From the NCBI GenBank assembly GCA_030627905.1, contig DAOVRZ010000013.1, positions 1 to 64,000 on the forward strand: DNA of 64,000 bases. Reading direction: 5' to 3'. Both the position numbers and the translations under genes were made by a program. This document shows positions 34,162 through 42,118 of this stretch, one piece after another; position 1 is the stretch's first letter, and every line of letters starts with the position of its first letter. The notes beneath the pieces are model-generated. The model ran no database searches, was not told the DNA's origin, and saw nothing but the letters and a program-made list of their open reading frames with translations. The stretch is from JAGMES01 sp023128035. GTDB taxonomy: Bacteria; Bacillota; Halanaerobiia; DY22613.

Positions 34162-34276
34162 CTTTTGAGTTAAGACCCCCACTTCTATAAGTGGTGGGAA
34201 TTGTTTTTAATCTTCAGTGGGGGTAGAATCCCCTACTGAAGCCCCGATGTTCAGCTTTAGCTGGACGAGTTCACTC
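34162..34276 (+). repeat. Palindromic IS605-end-like repeat, family 1, copy 1
   Basis: This 115-base element contains three stems: CCCCCACTTCTATAAGTGGTGGG, given here as its arms CCCCCACTT/AAGTGGTGGG; CTTCAGTGGGGG.../...CCCCTACTGAAG; and CAGCTTTAGCTG. It ends GAGTTCAC-TC. Almost identical copies, inverted, stand at 60006-60120 and 62003-62118. GTTCAC is also the end of the transposon remnant at 63025. A GGGGGG-TCTCT-CCCCCC hairpin (34280-34296) follows this copy. It resembles the structured right end and guide-RNA scaffold region of IS605/TnpB elements. Confidence 0.7.
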
Positions 34277-34327
34277 CTAGGGGGGTCTCTCCCCCCATTT
34301 ACTTACGCTTAGTATGGAGGTATAATA

Positions 34328-35658
34328 ATGAAACTTTCAGAACAGATTTATATTACAGATCTTGGAGATGACTGGAAGGGAATATATAGTCCATTTCAAC
34401 ATGGTATTGCTTTTATAAAGAGCAATGACTTATTCTTATTGGAAAAAGGGGAACTTGGGTTGAACTTGCTTTAATTGACTATCTATATGATAATAAAATA
34501 TTAGTTGATGAAGGATTCGAAGAAAAGTGGTTTCTAGAAAATTTAAAACCATTGTCTATTAATTTTGATTCTATGTATTTAGTCACAACAATGCAGTGTA
34601 ATCTTGCATGTAAATATTGTGTAGTGCTAGGGAATGAAGAATCTAATCAAAATCATGAACAAAATATGAGTTTAGATGTTGGGTTAGCTGCTATTAAGTT
34701 ATTTGAAAGGCTTTTAAAACAAAATAAGCAGAAAAGCTCTCGAGTAACTTTTTATGGGGGAGAACCACTAATAAATAAGGAACTTATGTTTGCTCTTATA
34801 CCAAAAATAAGGGAAATGGAACTTTCAAAAGTTGCTAATCCAGTTGATATTGTTGTAATAACTAATGGCATAATTTATGATCCAGAACTTACAGAACTTT
34901 TTAAAGAATATGTTGTTGATGTTGCGATTTCTATTGATGGTGAAAAGAAGCATCATGATCTAGCACGGGTAGATTCTAATAATAATGGTAGTTTTGAACG
35001 AGTAATTAGCACCTTAAAGAAGTATCAAGATGCTGGTTTATCGGTTAATATAACAACCACAATTGGTAAACATAACGTAGAAAATCTTCCTGAGATTGCA
35101 AAGTTTTTTGCAAAGGAGTTTAATGTAAAATTTGTTGAATTTCAAATCCCTTGTCAAATTCCTGGAGATAGCAATAGTTATTGGGTATCATCTACAGAAT
35201 TTTCAAAATATTTAATGCAAGCTTATGAAGTTTTAAAAGATTTAAACGCTGTTGAAGCTACTACTTATCGACGGTTAAGGAATTTTGCTAATGGAGTACT
35301 ACGTTTAAAAGATTGTGGAGCATCAGGTAGTCAATTGGTTGTTGCTCCTGATGGTTCTTTAGGACCATGTCATAGTTTAGTTGGATCTAAAACTTATTTT
35401 TCTGGTAATGTTTTAGATTCAAATTGTGATCCAACTATACAGGGTAATTTTGTTGAATGGGGAAATCGCTATCCTCTTAATATGACAATGTGTCATAAAT
35501 GCCCATTCATCTCGTTATGTGGTGGCGGTTGTATTTATAATAGTTATCTTGATACTGGTTCAATTTGGAATAAAGATCCTCAAGTATGTTCATATATGAA
35601 GGAAATGGTTGAATGGATTTTACAGGACTTGTGGAAAAAAGCTAAAAATGCAATTTAG
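34328..35658 (+). pseudogene. Radical SAM/SPASM peptide maturase with one frameshift (locus 2)
   Basis: The natural start is ATG 34328 after TATGGAGGTATAATA. Its frame runs 48 codons (MKLSEQIYITDLGDDWKG and on) and stops at 34472. The catalytic frame, open from before 34460, continues TWVELALIDYLYDNK into the radical SAM core CNLACKYC (Cys at 34597, 34609, 34618), VTFYGGEPLINKEL, and SPASM cysteines (KDCGASGS, LGPCHS, MCHKCPFISLCGGGC). The total of 1331 bases is one short of 444 codons, so a single base loss near the AAAAAGGGG run (34443-34451) explains it. A -1 slip there, or initiation at TTG 34552, could still give some enzyme. It would modify the 37-residue peptide. Confidence 0.75.
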
Positions 35659-35678
35659 GATATAGTGGGAGGGTACTT

Positions 35679-36959
35679 ATGGAAGATGTAATCGTAAAAA
35701 CTAATCAAAAGGAAGCTAACTTATTTCTCAATCGAAACTTCATTTTATTGTATCTGGGAGGAGTAGTATCTTGGTTTGGAAATAATATTTATTATATTGC
35801 TTTATGTTGGTTTATATTAGACAAACTAAAGTCTCCGTTATTTCTAGGATCTGCTATGATGATGGGTTCTATCCCAGAAATTGTTTTTGGGCCAATTTGT
35901 GGTGTTGTAGTAGATAGAGTAGATCGAAAAAAAATAATTATTTTTATGGATATTTTTAGAGGAATTATGATATTATTTTTAAGTACTTATTTGAATAATG
36001 AAAATTTTTATCCACTTTTATTAGCAGTAACATTTTTGATGGCTTTATGTGACTCATTTTTTAGTCCAGCAGTTTCTGCAACAATTCCAAATATAGTTGA
36101 AAAAAATAATTTGATCAAAGCCAATTCTATTATGAACCTTAGTAATAATTCTATAAAGGTATTAGGTCTTGCTATAGGTGGATTAATGATAGGATTTGTT
36201 GGGGTTAAGGGTGTTTTTATAATAAATGGATTTTCTTTTTTGCTTTCTGCATTTTCTGAAATGTTTATTCAAATTCCAGCTATTAAAGATAGAAAAATAA
36301 ATCTTAAGGCTAAGTCAACGTTCAAAAATGATTTAAAGGAAGGGTTCAAATTTATTTTTAGCAATAAGGTAATCCTTATTGTATCAAGTATCGCAATATT
36401 ACTTAATTTTTTCTTTGTGGGTTCTTTAAGTGTTGCACTACCATATATTGTCAAAGAAATTTTACATCTAGGTGAAGCAAATTTTGGATTAATAGAAGTA
36501 TTTTTCCCAATTGGAGCTATTTTAGGAGGAGTTATTTTAAATGTTATTCCCGAGATAAAAAAAATACATAAATTCATTGTTAATGGATTGATTGCATTAA
36601 GTTTTATCATGTTTTCTATAGGAATTACCCTTGTATTGAATTTAAGTTCTATTCTATCAACAATGACTTCGTTCTGGATTATTGGTTTTTCTATTCTTGG
36701 AGTAGGAGTTATTAGTATTTTAATAAATGTACCAATTTTCACTGTATTTCAACATATTATACCAGATGAATTTCGAGGACGCTTTTTTGGCACTTTCAAT
36801 ACTTTTACTCAGGGCTTAATACCTATAGCTTATTTAATTTCAGGTTTAATATTAGGAATTGGGCCAGCACATTTACTTATATTTGTTGGGGGAAGTGCAA
36901 TTCTATTATTGGCTTTAGGGTTAAGAAATAATGAAGAAATAAAAAATATTAAATTATAA
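35679..36959 (+). CDS. MFS transporter, probable peptide exporter (locus 2)
   Basis: This is a 426-residue major facilitator with about 12 membrane helices. The MFS loop motif is GVVVDRVDRKKI near residues 74-85, and the C-terminal half has IPDEFRGRFFGTF typical of the MFS_3/enterobactin-exporter-like group. It begins 20 bases after the maturase gene with GGGAGGG, and a terminator follows. The operon position suggests that it exports the modified peptide or provides self-protection. This is inference; the group also includes macrolide exporters. Confidence 0.85.
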   Translation: MEDVIVKTNQKEANLFLNRNFILLYLGGVVSWFGNNIYYIALCWFILDKLKSPLFLGSAMMMGSIPEIVFGPICGVVVDRVDRKKIIIFMDIFRGIMILFLSTYLNNENFYPLLLAVTFLMALCDSFFSPAVSATIPNIVEKNNLIKANSIMNLSNNSIKVLGLAIGGLMIGFVGVKGVFIINGFSFLLSAFSEMFIQIPAIKDRKINLKAKSTFKNDLKEGFKFIFSNKVILIVSSIAILLNFFFVGSLSVALPYIVKEILHLGEANFGLIEVFFPIGAILGGVILNVIPEIKKIHKFIVNGLIALSFIMFSIGITLVLNLSSILSTMTSFWIIGFSILGVGVISILINVPIFTVFQHIIPDEFRGRFFGTFNTFTQGLIPIAYLISGLILGIGPAHLLIFVGGSAILLLALGLRNNEEIKNIKL

Positions 36960-36984
36960 AATTGAAACACTAAAATGTAAACTT

Positions 36985-37013
36985 AAACTCCCCACATAGG
37001 GGAGTTTATTCTT
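36985..37013 (+). terminator. Terminator of locus 2
   Basis: AAACTCCCC (36985-36993) and GGGGAGTTT (36999-37007) around ACATA, followed by ATTCTTTATT. Confidence 0.8.
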
Positions 37014-37070
37014 TATTGTCGAAAGACAAATAATAATATTGTTTTAAAATAATTATTATGGAAAATTTAC

Positions 37071-37099
37071 TTGCTTTATTGACTGGTGACTGATATAAT
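37071..37099 (+). promoter_or_regulatory. Promoter of the TPR/secreted-peptide unit
   Basis: TTGCTT (37071-37076), 17 bases, extended -10 TGATATAAT (TATAAT 37094-37099). Confidence 0.7.
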
Positions 37100-37167
37100 T
37101 TAAATAGGTATTTTGAACCAAATTGTTTAATAAATATAATTTGATTTTGATAGTTTAGGGGGAGAGG

Positions 37168-38153
37168 GTGTCAATGAAAGGTAGCGAAACTTTTTTATCT
37201 GTAGAGAATTTTTTTGAAGAAGCTAAAGAGATGTTAGAGAAAAGGAATTTGGTTGGCTTTGTAGAGAACATTACGAGTGCAAAATTATTGGCAAGAGATG
37301 ACAAAGAGTTTTTTGCGAAGATTCTTTTCTGGAGAGCTAAAGGGTTATATCTATTTAGAAATTTTGAGATGGCATTTGACGCCATCAATGAAGCACTGGA
37401 GTATAATGATGGCTCAGAAATGATCAAATTACAGAAATATAAAGGTCTGATCTTTGGCTATCATGGTAGATTAGGTGATGCAATTAGTTTATTTAAAGAA
37501 TTGGTTGAACAAACCGATGATACTATACTTCTGGTTGAGTTGTATATTAATATTGCTTGGGCAAATTTGATTATGCATAGGACACAGGAAGATGTAAATT
37601 GTTTAGAGGAAGCAAAAGAATATTTAGATAAGGCAAATGAGCATTTTGATAACTTGAATAATACTAAAAAAAGGCAAATTTGCTTTAATTATGGTGAGTA
37701 TCATTATCGAAGAAATAACTTTGAGAGAGCTATACAGCATCAAGAAAAGGCACTTAAATTCTGTCGTGATGAGGATAAACCAAAAGCATATAATAACTTG
37801 GCAGAATTATATTTAGCCTGTGATAAAATAGATAAAGTGGAGCAATATTTATATGATGCAGAAGTGATTGGAAATAAGTATAAAAATAAATTAGAAGTTG
37901 GAAAAGCCTTGTATACTAAAAGAATGGTGGAATTAAAGAATGAAGATTGGTTAAAGGCGCAAATGCTTTTTATGTAGCTTTAGATAATTTTATTAGCGCT
38001 GAAGCGTTATCATTTGCATTTAATTGATTTACAGTACTTTTAGATATATCAAAATAATTTAAGTTAGATTGTATTAATTCACTAAAAGAAGGAATGAAAA
38101 GTAATTTCAAACATACACCATTTTTTGAGAAAATACAAGAAGAGGAATCTTAA
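37168..38153 (+). pseudogene. TPR-repeat protein with a decayed C-terminus
   Basis: The open part (GTG 37168 or ATG 37174 to 37977, 269 residues) is built of about six TPR helices: AKILFWRAKGLYLFRNFEMA, CFNYGEYHYRRNNFERAIQHQ (in parts), AYNNLAELYLACDKIDKVEQ. After KAQMLFM it stops, but the next frame continues ANAFYVALDNFISAEAL. A third frame reads LDISK, a TAA, then FKLDCINSLKEGMKSN to FFEKIQEEES and a stop at 38151-38153. That stop overlaps the start of the secreted peptide gene. The ancestral protein was therefore about 325 residues. TPR proteins coupled to a small secreted peptide resemble Rap/Phr-type signalling pairs, but no DNA-binding domain is present. Confidence 0.65.
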
Positions 38154-38353
38154 TGAAAAAATTATTTTTAGTTCTATTGATGATGAGCATATTGGTTGGA
38201 GGTAGTATTGCTGTACTTGCAAATAACACTAGCACAAATCATGATCATGTATCAGTAATGAATACGCCTGATCCAAACGAGGAATCTACTGACTCAATTA
38301 ATGTTCAAAATCCAATTTTATATAGTACTTGGGCTTCACCTAATGAAGAATAA
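38153..38353 (+). CDS. Small secreted peptide precursor, 66 aa
   Basis: This 66-residue protein has a clear signal peptide (MKKLFLVLLMMSILVGGS, cleavage near VLA-NN) and an acidic, Asn/Ser/Pro-rich mature part ending in ILYSTWASPNEE. The ATG overlaps the last stop codon of the TPR gene (TAATG), with AGAAGAGG upstream. The layout is that of exported signalling peptides encoded behind their TPR receptor. The C-terminal segment would be the candidate signal. The partner gene is damaged, so activity is doubtful. No family is recognised. Confidence 0.6.
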   Translation: MKKLFLVLLMMSILVGGSIAVLANNTSTNHDHVSVMNTPDPNEESTDSINVQNPILYSTWASPNEE

Positions 38354-38367
38354 AATAGGACAAAGAT

Positions 38368-38402
38368 AAAAAAGCTTCTGATCGTTCAGAAGCTTTTTTA
38401 CT
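38368..38402. terminator. Bidirectional terminator
   Basis: AAAAAAGCTTCTGA and TCAGAAGCTTTTTT around TCGT. It serves the secreted-peptide gene and the converging XRE gene. Confidence 0.85.
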
Positions 38403-38910
38403 TCATATTTGATTGCACATATTCCATCAGATTACCAATCTGTGATTCTTCAAACTGAAATTCATCCAAAAGTGCTTCAAACAAGCCAAATTTCAGATTC
38501 AGAGAATTTTCTTCTTCAATCTTTAATACTTCCGCGATTTTCTCGGTTTCTTCTCTCGTTAAGTTAATATTTTCCTTCATAAAATCATTCAAGCGAAAAT
38601 AATTTATCCCTGTATGCTTTTGTAGTTCCTCTAAGCGCCATTTTAGCGCTGTTAATTTATTCTCAACCTTTTCTATAAAGAACTGATTGTTCATCTTCTC
38701 TGTAGGCATGAATAAGTAGTAAAAAGGAACATTCATGTATTTAGCAAGGCTGATCAAAATTTTAATTGATGGAAGAGAATCCCCGTTTTCTATTTTACAG
38801 ATATGTCCTCTGGTGAAACCGATGGATTCACCTATTTGTTGATAGGAAAGGTCATGCTTTTTTCGAAACTCAGCCAATTTAGTTCTGAAAATATCAAGTT
38901 CGACAGACAT
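38398..38910 (-). CDS. XRE-family transcriptional regulator
   Basis: This 170-residue regulator has an N-terminal helix-turn-helix of the XRE/Cro type (residues about 8-64, LSYQQIGESIGFTRGHICKI and ENGDSLPSIKILISLAKYM) and a helical C-terminal domain without a recognised ligand fold. The ATG follows TTGGAGGG. A perfect sigma-A promoter precedes it. It converges with the TPR/peptide unit, ending in the shared terminator. Such regulators often control adjacent peptide-signalling genes; this is not shown here. Confidence 0.85.
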   Translation of the reverse strand: MSVELDIFRTKLAEFRKKHDLSYQQIGESIGFTRGHICKIENGDSLPSIKILISLAKYMNVPFYYLFMPTEKMNNQFFIEKVENKLTALKWRLEELQKHTGINYFRLNDFMKENINLTREETEKIAEVLKIEEENSLNLKFGLFEALLDEFQFEESQIGNLMEYVQSNMK

Positions 38911-38965
38911 ATAATTCCCTCCAAATTAGGCACATACTTTCGAAATGAGCCCTGAGTATATTAAA

Positions 38966-38994
38966 ATTATAAACTTATTTACCAAAATAGTCAA
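38966..38994 (-). promoter_or_regulatory. Promoter of the XRE regulator gene
   Basis: On the minus strand TTGACT (38989-38994), 17 bases, TATAAT (38966-38971). An ATGAAA/TTTCAT inverted pair lies just upstream (about 38993-39022). Confidence 0.75.
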
Positions 38995-39100
38995 TGAAAC
39001 TAGCTAAAAAATTTCATTTGAAGAAACAAAAAAATAAAGTGTAGAATAAAATGATTATTAGTAGAAAGTTAGTACTTAACTGCGTGATAATAATATTATA

Positions 39101-39119
39101 TGTTTCATTAAAAGATACA
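39101..39119. promoter_or_regulatory. Operator-like motif, copy 1
   Basis: TGTTTCATTAAAAGATACA fits the half-palindromic pattern TGTnTCATnnnATGAnACA in most positions. It lies upstream of the promoter at 39133-39161, centred near -58. The sister copy is at 39769-39787. Confidence 0.6.
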
Positions 39120-39132
39120 TAAATAATAAACG

Positions 39133-39161
39133 TTGACTTGAATGATACTAAGGTGTATAAT
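39133..39161 (+). promoter_or_regulatory. Promoter of the 90-aa gene
   Basis: TTGACT (39133-39138), 17 bases, TATAAT (39156-39161). The roughly 120-base leader that follows can fold: AATGTA/TACATT near 39174-39194 and GAGTGATCAG/CTGGTCACTC at about 39206-39257. Confidence 0.75.
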
Positions 39162-39285
39162 GAAGTTAAGAGTTAATGTATTTACTCCATACATTACTCC
39201 CCATGAGTGATCAGAATTGCCAGGACTTCCTTTCCCTTTCCCTAATCTGGTCACTCATTTTATTAATATTAGAAAGGTTGGTGCA

Positions 39286-39558
39286 ATGATGAACTATTAT
39301 CTTTTTTGCAAGGACGGTACAGTTAAAGAGTTTACAAATGTTAGTAATGTAGATGTTCAAGATGAGAAGTTACTAATATCTACAGATCAAAAAAGTGAAG
39401 AGCTATTGCTACAAGATGTCATTTTACATGGAGATGAAAATTATTGGGTACAGATTTTAGAATTATTTAAAGCAATTGATCGTCTCACTGATAAGATGGT
39501 TCAAAGACGTTTACAAAAAGCTGCATCACTAGGTTTTTTAGTAGGGTTATTTCAGTAA
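39286..39558 (+). CDS. Small hypothetical protein, 90 aa
   Basis: The start is taken at the first of two adjacent ATG codons (39286) after AGAAAGG. The longer frame from 39217 would begin inside a leader hairpin and has no binding site. The 90-residue product has a beta-like N-terminal half (YYLFCKDGTVKEFTNVSNVD, EKLLISTDQKSEE) and a helical C-terminus (LQKAASLGFLVGLFQ). No family is recognised. It shares an operator-like motif with the converging small HTH gene, so the two may form one regulatory unit. Confidence 0.6.
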   Translation: MMNYYLFCKDGTVKEFTNVSNVDVQDEKLLISTDQKSEELLLQDVILHGDENYWVQILELFKAIDRLTDKMVQRRLQKAASLGFLVGLFQ

Positions 39559-39753
39559 TAGATAATCGTAAATGTTTAACTTTTCTTGCATGCAAAACCT
39601 GAATAAATTCTCATAAAACTTTTTTCCTGGATCTCGTTGCTTTCGTAGGATGCGATAAATATAACTGTAGTCTAAGTTGAGTTTTTGCGCTAGTTGGATT
39701 TCACTCCATCCTCGCTGAACTATTAATTCTTTTAATTTTTCTACGTTTAGCAT
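39547..39753 (-). CDS. Small helix-turn-helix regulator, 68 aa
   Basis: This 68-residue protein is essentially one helix-turn-helix: LKELIVQRGWSEIQLAQKLN followed by LDYSYIYRILRKQRDPGKKF. The ATG follows a perfect CAAGGAGG. Its promoter is strong, and an operator-like palindrome overlaps the transcription start, which suggests self-repression. It overlaps the end of the converging 90-residue gene by 12 bases. A regulator of phage-repressor or plasmid-control type is likely. Confidence 0.75.
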   Translation of the reverse strand: MLNVEKLKELIVQRGWSEIQLAQKLNLDYSYIYRILRKQRDPGKKFYENLFRFCMQEKLNIYDYLLLK

Positions 39754-39768
39754 TTTTTTACCTCCTTG

Positions 39769-39787
39769 TGTTTCATTACATGATACA
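39769..39787. promoter_or_regulatory. Operator-like motif, copy 2, at the HTH promoter
   Basis: TGTTTCATTACATGATACA is a near palindrome (TGTnTCAT-TAC-ATGAnACA). It overlaps the minus-strand start region and adjoins the -10 box at 39787-39792. Confidence 0.65.
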
Positions 39788-39815
39788 TAATATCAGAAAA
39801 TTTATTAAAATGCAA
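39787..39815 (-). promoter_or_regulatory. Promoter of the small HTH gene
   Basis: On the minus strand TTGCAT (39810-39815), 17 bases, TATTAT (39787-39792). Confidence 0.7.
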
Positions 39816-40171
39816 CATAAAGAAAAGTATAAATTGCAAATATATAGAACGACGTTGATAAATGTCACTTTCAGAACTTCGATGAATAAAAATTGTTTTT
39901 GAAAAATGATAAAGATTTCTATAAAATATTTCTCTCACATAATTTGTGAGAGTTTTTTGTGTTAAAAAATTTTTTTCCTTCTTTACTAAGTCGAGTAATA
40001 CTAAGAAAGTCTCAAACTTTATCATGTTAAATCTCCATTAAATTGAAGGATTATTGTTGATAAGTGAGGAATAAGAAGATTAGAAAGCATGTAATTTTTG
40101 CGGTAATTAAAGAGATTAGGGAGTTGAAAGTGAAGAATAGTGAAACTAAAAAAATATAAGGAGTGAGATGC

Positions 40172-40744
40172 ATGACTGGTAGAGTTTTACAATTAAAGAT
40201 TCAGTTAAAGGGAATCAGGCCACCGGTTTGGAGGAGAATTCTTGTTAAAGATGATATAACATTTCATCAATTACATGATTATATTCAGGCAACAATGGGA
40301 TGGTGGGATTATCATCTTTATGGGTTTAAGTTTAGAGGGCTTATCATAGGTAAACCATATGAAGAACATACTATGTATGATAGAGAGTTTGAAGATTCAA
40401 GAAAGGTAAAATTAAAAGATTGTAATTTTGAATTGAAAGAGAAGTTTTTATATACTTATGATTTTGGAGATAACTGGGAGCATCAGATTACGGTAGAGAA
40501 TATTTTACAAACTGAAAAAGGACAAGTTCTTCCAGTTTGTATTAAGGGTAAGAGAAGTACCCCTCCAGAAGATGTTGGTGGAGTTTTTGGATATGCATAT
40601 TTTTTGGATGTTGTAAGTGATCCTGAACATGATGATTATGAATATTTTAAAGAATGGTCAGAGGGAGATTTTGATCCAGAAGTTTTTGATATAGATGAAG
40701 CAAATAAAGCGTTAGATAAGATTAGGTTGTATGAAGGTGACTAG
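40172..40744 (+). CDS. pRiA4b ORF-3-like (IS1096 TnpR-like) protein
   Basis: The ATG at 40172 is eight bases after AAGGAG, which itself overlaps the GTG at 40163; the later start is preferred, giving 190 residues. The protein belongs to the plasmid pRiA4b ORF-3 family, with QLKIQLKGIRPPVWRRILV near the N-terminus, FHQLHDYIQATMGWWDYHL, TYDFGDNWEHQITVE and the C-terminal CIKGKRSTPPEDVGGVFGY. The biochemical role of the family is unknown; it is widespread on plasmids and chromosomes and is not a proven transposition protein. It abuts the EamA transporter gene with no gap. Confidence 0.85.
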   Translation: MTGRVLQLKIQLKGIRPPVWRRILVKDDITFHQLHDYIQATMGWWDYHLYGFKFRGLIIGKPYEEHTMYDREFEDSRKVKLKDCNFELKEKFLYTYDFGDNWEHQITVENILQTEKGQVLPVCIKGKRSTPPEDVGGVFGYAYFLDVVSDPEHDDYEYFKEWSEGDFDPEVFDIDEANKALDKIRLYEGD

Positions 40745-41608
40745 ATGATTTTGAAAGAATTAAAGGGATACTTACTAATTATCATAGCAATGCTAATCTG
40801 GGGAAGTGTAGGAATATTTGCACGTTGGACGGGAGAGTCATCTTCCGTTATTGTTTTTTATAGAGTGATAATTACTTTTATAATTCTTGTGATTCTTTGG
40901 ATTGTAAAAGGGTGCAAAGGTCTTTCTGATCTAAGAACGAATTGGAAGTTGGTTGTTTTAAGCGGTCTGGCACTAGGCCTAAACTGGTATTTCTTTTTTA
41001 CTGCAATTCAGAGAACTACGGTAGCAAATGCGGTTTTAAGTTATTATGTTGCTCCTATTATTGTGACAATTCTTTCGCCAGTTCTCTTAAAAGAGAAGAT
41101 TGAGAGAAGTAGTATTGTTGCGCTTGTTTTTGGGTTTTTAGGGGTTGTGGTGATGATGGCTGGCCCTGGAAATAAGTTGGGAGCAGAAGATTTATTGGGA
41201 ATCGGAGCAGGTCTTTTGGCAGCATTTTTTTACGCAATTCTAACAATTTTGGGCAAAAAAATTCAGTTATCTGCACGATTACTTGTTATGATACAAACAG
41301 GTGTTGCATCAATATTATTTTTTCCTCAGGTTTTAGGCCAATTGATCGTATCAAGTAAAAGCTTAATTATGTTGTTAATAATCGGGATTATTCATACCGC
41401 CTTTGCTTTGACAATATATTATGAAGGTATAAAAATGATAAAAGTCCAGCATGTTGGAGTTTTAGGCTATTTAGATCCATTAAGTGCTATTCTTTTTGCG
41501 TTTTTTTTGTTAGGAGAGATTCCCGGCTTTTCTTCATTATTGGGGGGTATATTGATTATTTTCAGTAGTTTTTTAATTCTCAGTAGAAAAAAATCTATTA
41601 AAGTATAA
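40745..41608 (+). CDS. EamA/DMT-family transporter
   Basis: This 287-residue protein has ten hydrophobic segments in two homologous halves of five, the drug/metabolite transporter layout. The first EamA half includes LIWGSVGIFARW and RTTVANAVLSYYVAPIIVTI. The second includes LGYLDPLSAILFAFFLLGEI. It probably exports a metabolite or amino acid. Its start codon follows directly on the upstream stop (GACTAG-ATG), so the two genes are translated together. A terminator follows. Confidence 0.87.
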   Translation: MILKELKGYLLIIIAMLIWGSVGIFARWTGESSSVIVFYRVIITFIILVILWIVKGCKGLSDLRTNWKLVVLSGLALGLNWYFFFTAIQRTTVANAVLSYYVAPIIVTILSPVLLKEKIERSSIVALVFGFLGVVVMMAGPGNKLGAEDLLGIGAGLLAAFFYAILTILGKKIQLSARLLVMIQTGVASILFFPQVLGQLIVSSKSLIMLLIIGIIHTAFALTIYYEGIKMIKVQHVGVLGYLDPLSAILFAFFLLGEIPGFSSLLGGILIIFSSFLILSRKKSIKV

Positions 41609-41654
41609 GAAAAAATATAATTAGATTTTGCAAATTATCTATGGATAATATATA

Positions 41655-41688
41655 AAAAAGAATCCTCTTGATTGAGGATTCTTTTTTG
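41655..41688 (+). terminator. Terminator after the EamA gene
   Basis: AAAAAGAATCCTC (41655-41667) and GAGGATTCTTTTT (41674-41686) around TTGATT. Confidence 0.85.
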
Positions 41689-41698
41689 ATAAGTTATA

Positions 41699-41785
41699 TT
41701 ACCAACTTCCTCCAGCACCTCCACCACCGAAAGAACCTCCACCAAATTCAAATTCGTCTTCAGTGTTTAAAAATAGGAATAGCAT
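41699..41785 (-). pseudogene. Gly-rich 28-aa frame, C-terminal relic of a TPM/YgcG-like protein
   Basis: The minus-strand frame reads MLFLFLNTEDEFEFGGG and continues to GGGGAGGSW. A Gly/Ser tail ending in GGSW is the usual C-terminus of TPM-domain (YgcG) and DUF2207 membrane proteins. The rest of such a gene is not present upstream, so this looks like its last 24 codons. AAGGTGG lies at a workable distance before the ATG, so expression as a tiny peptide cannot be excluded. Confidence 0.4.
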
Positions 41786-41942
41786 CAGTATTCACCACCT
41801 TTTTCTTTATTATACCTTTAATAATAAATATTTTCAAGATGTAGCTATTAGAGCATTAAAATGGATATCTAATCTTTTGGAAAAAGATACAGCTTGATTT
41901 TTCAGAAATTACAGATATAATTACATCAAGAAGAGTATTAAA

Positions 41943-42085
41943 GTAGAAATAATAACTACGTTATTATTTCTTAAGTTTAACGACTTCAGAAGGATATTTA
42001 TACTTTCACTGAAGTTTTGAAGTAACTCTAGTATTGTTACCCTCACTTCTAGAGGAGAGGAGATCCCCTTCTGAAATGTCGTTAA
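41943..42085 (-). repeat. Palindromic repeat, family 2, copy A (inverted)
   Basis: It begins with the terminal palindrome AAATAATAAC-TAC-GTTATTATTT, then TTAACGACTTCAGAAGG, an inner structured part, and CCTTCTGAAATGTCGTTAA at 42067-42085. The reverse complement closely matches 49908-50049. It fills most of the gap before the CAP-protein gene. The remainder of 41787-41942 holds nothing recognisable. Confidence 0.7.
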
Positions 42086-42118
42086 ATAGTCAAGAAAAAT
42101 TGAATAAAGGAGGAACAT

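Noticed and set aside
36269..36742. Minus-strand 157-codon frame inside the MFS gene
   Set aside because: It is the shadow of a hydrophobic gene on the other strand; the MFS reading has family motifs and a ribosome binding site.
39217..39285. Longer N-terminus for the 90-aa protein (start at 39217)
   Set aside because: The region is a structured leader with a pyrimidine-rich stretch and no binding site, while AGAAAGG precedes the ATG at 39286.
39747..40025. Minus-strand 92-codon frame upstream of the small HTH gene
   Set aside because: It overlaps the promoter and operator of the HTH gene, has no ribosome binding site, low-complexity AT-driven composition and a hairpin (CTCTCACA/TGTGAGAG) inside. 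It is probably chance.
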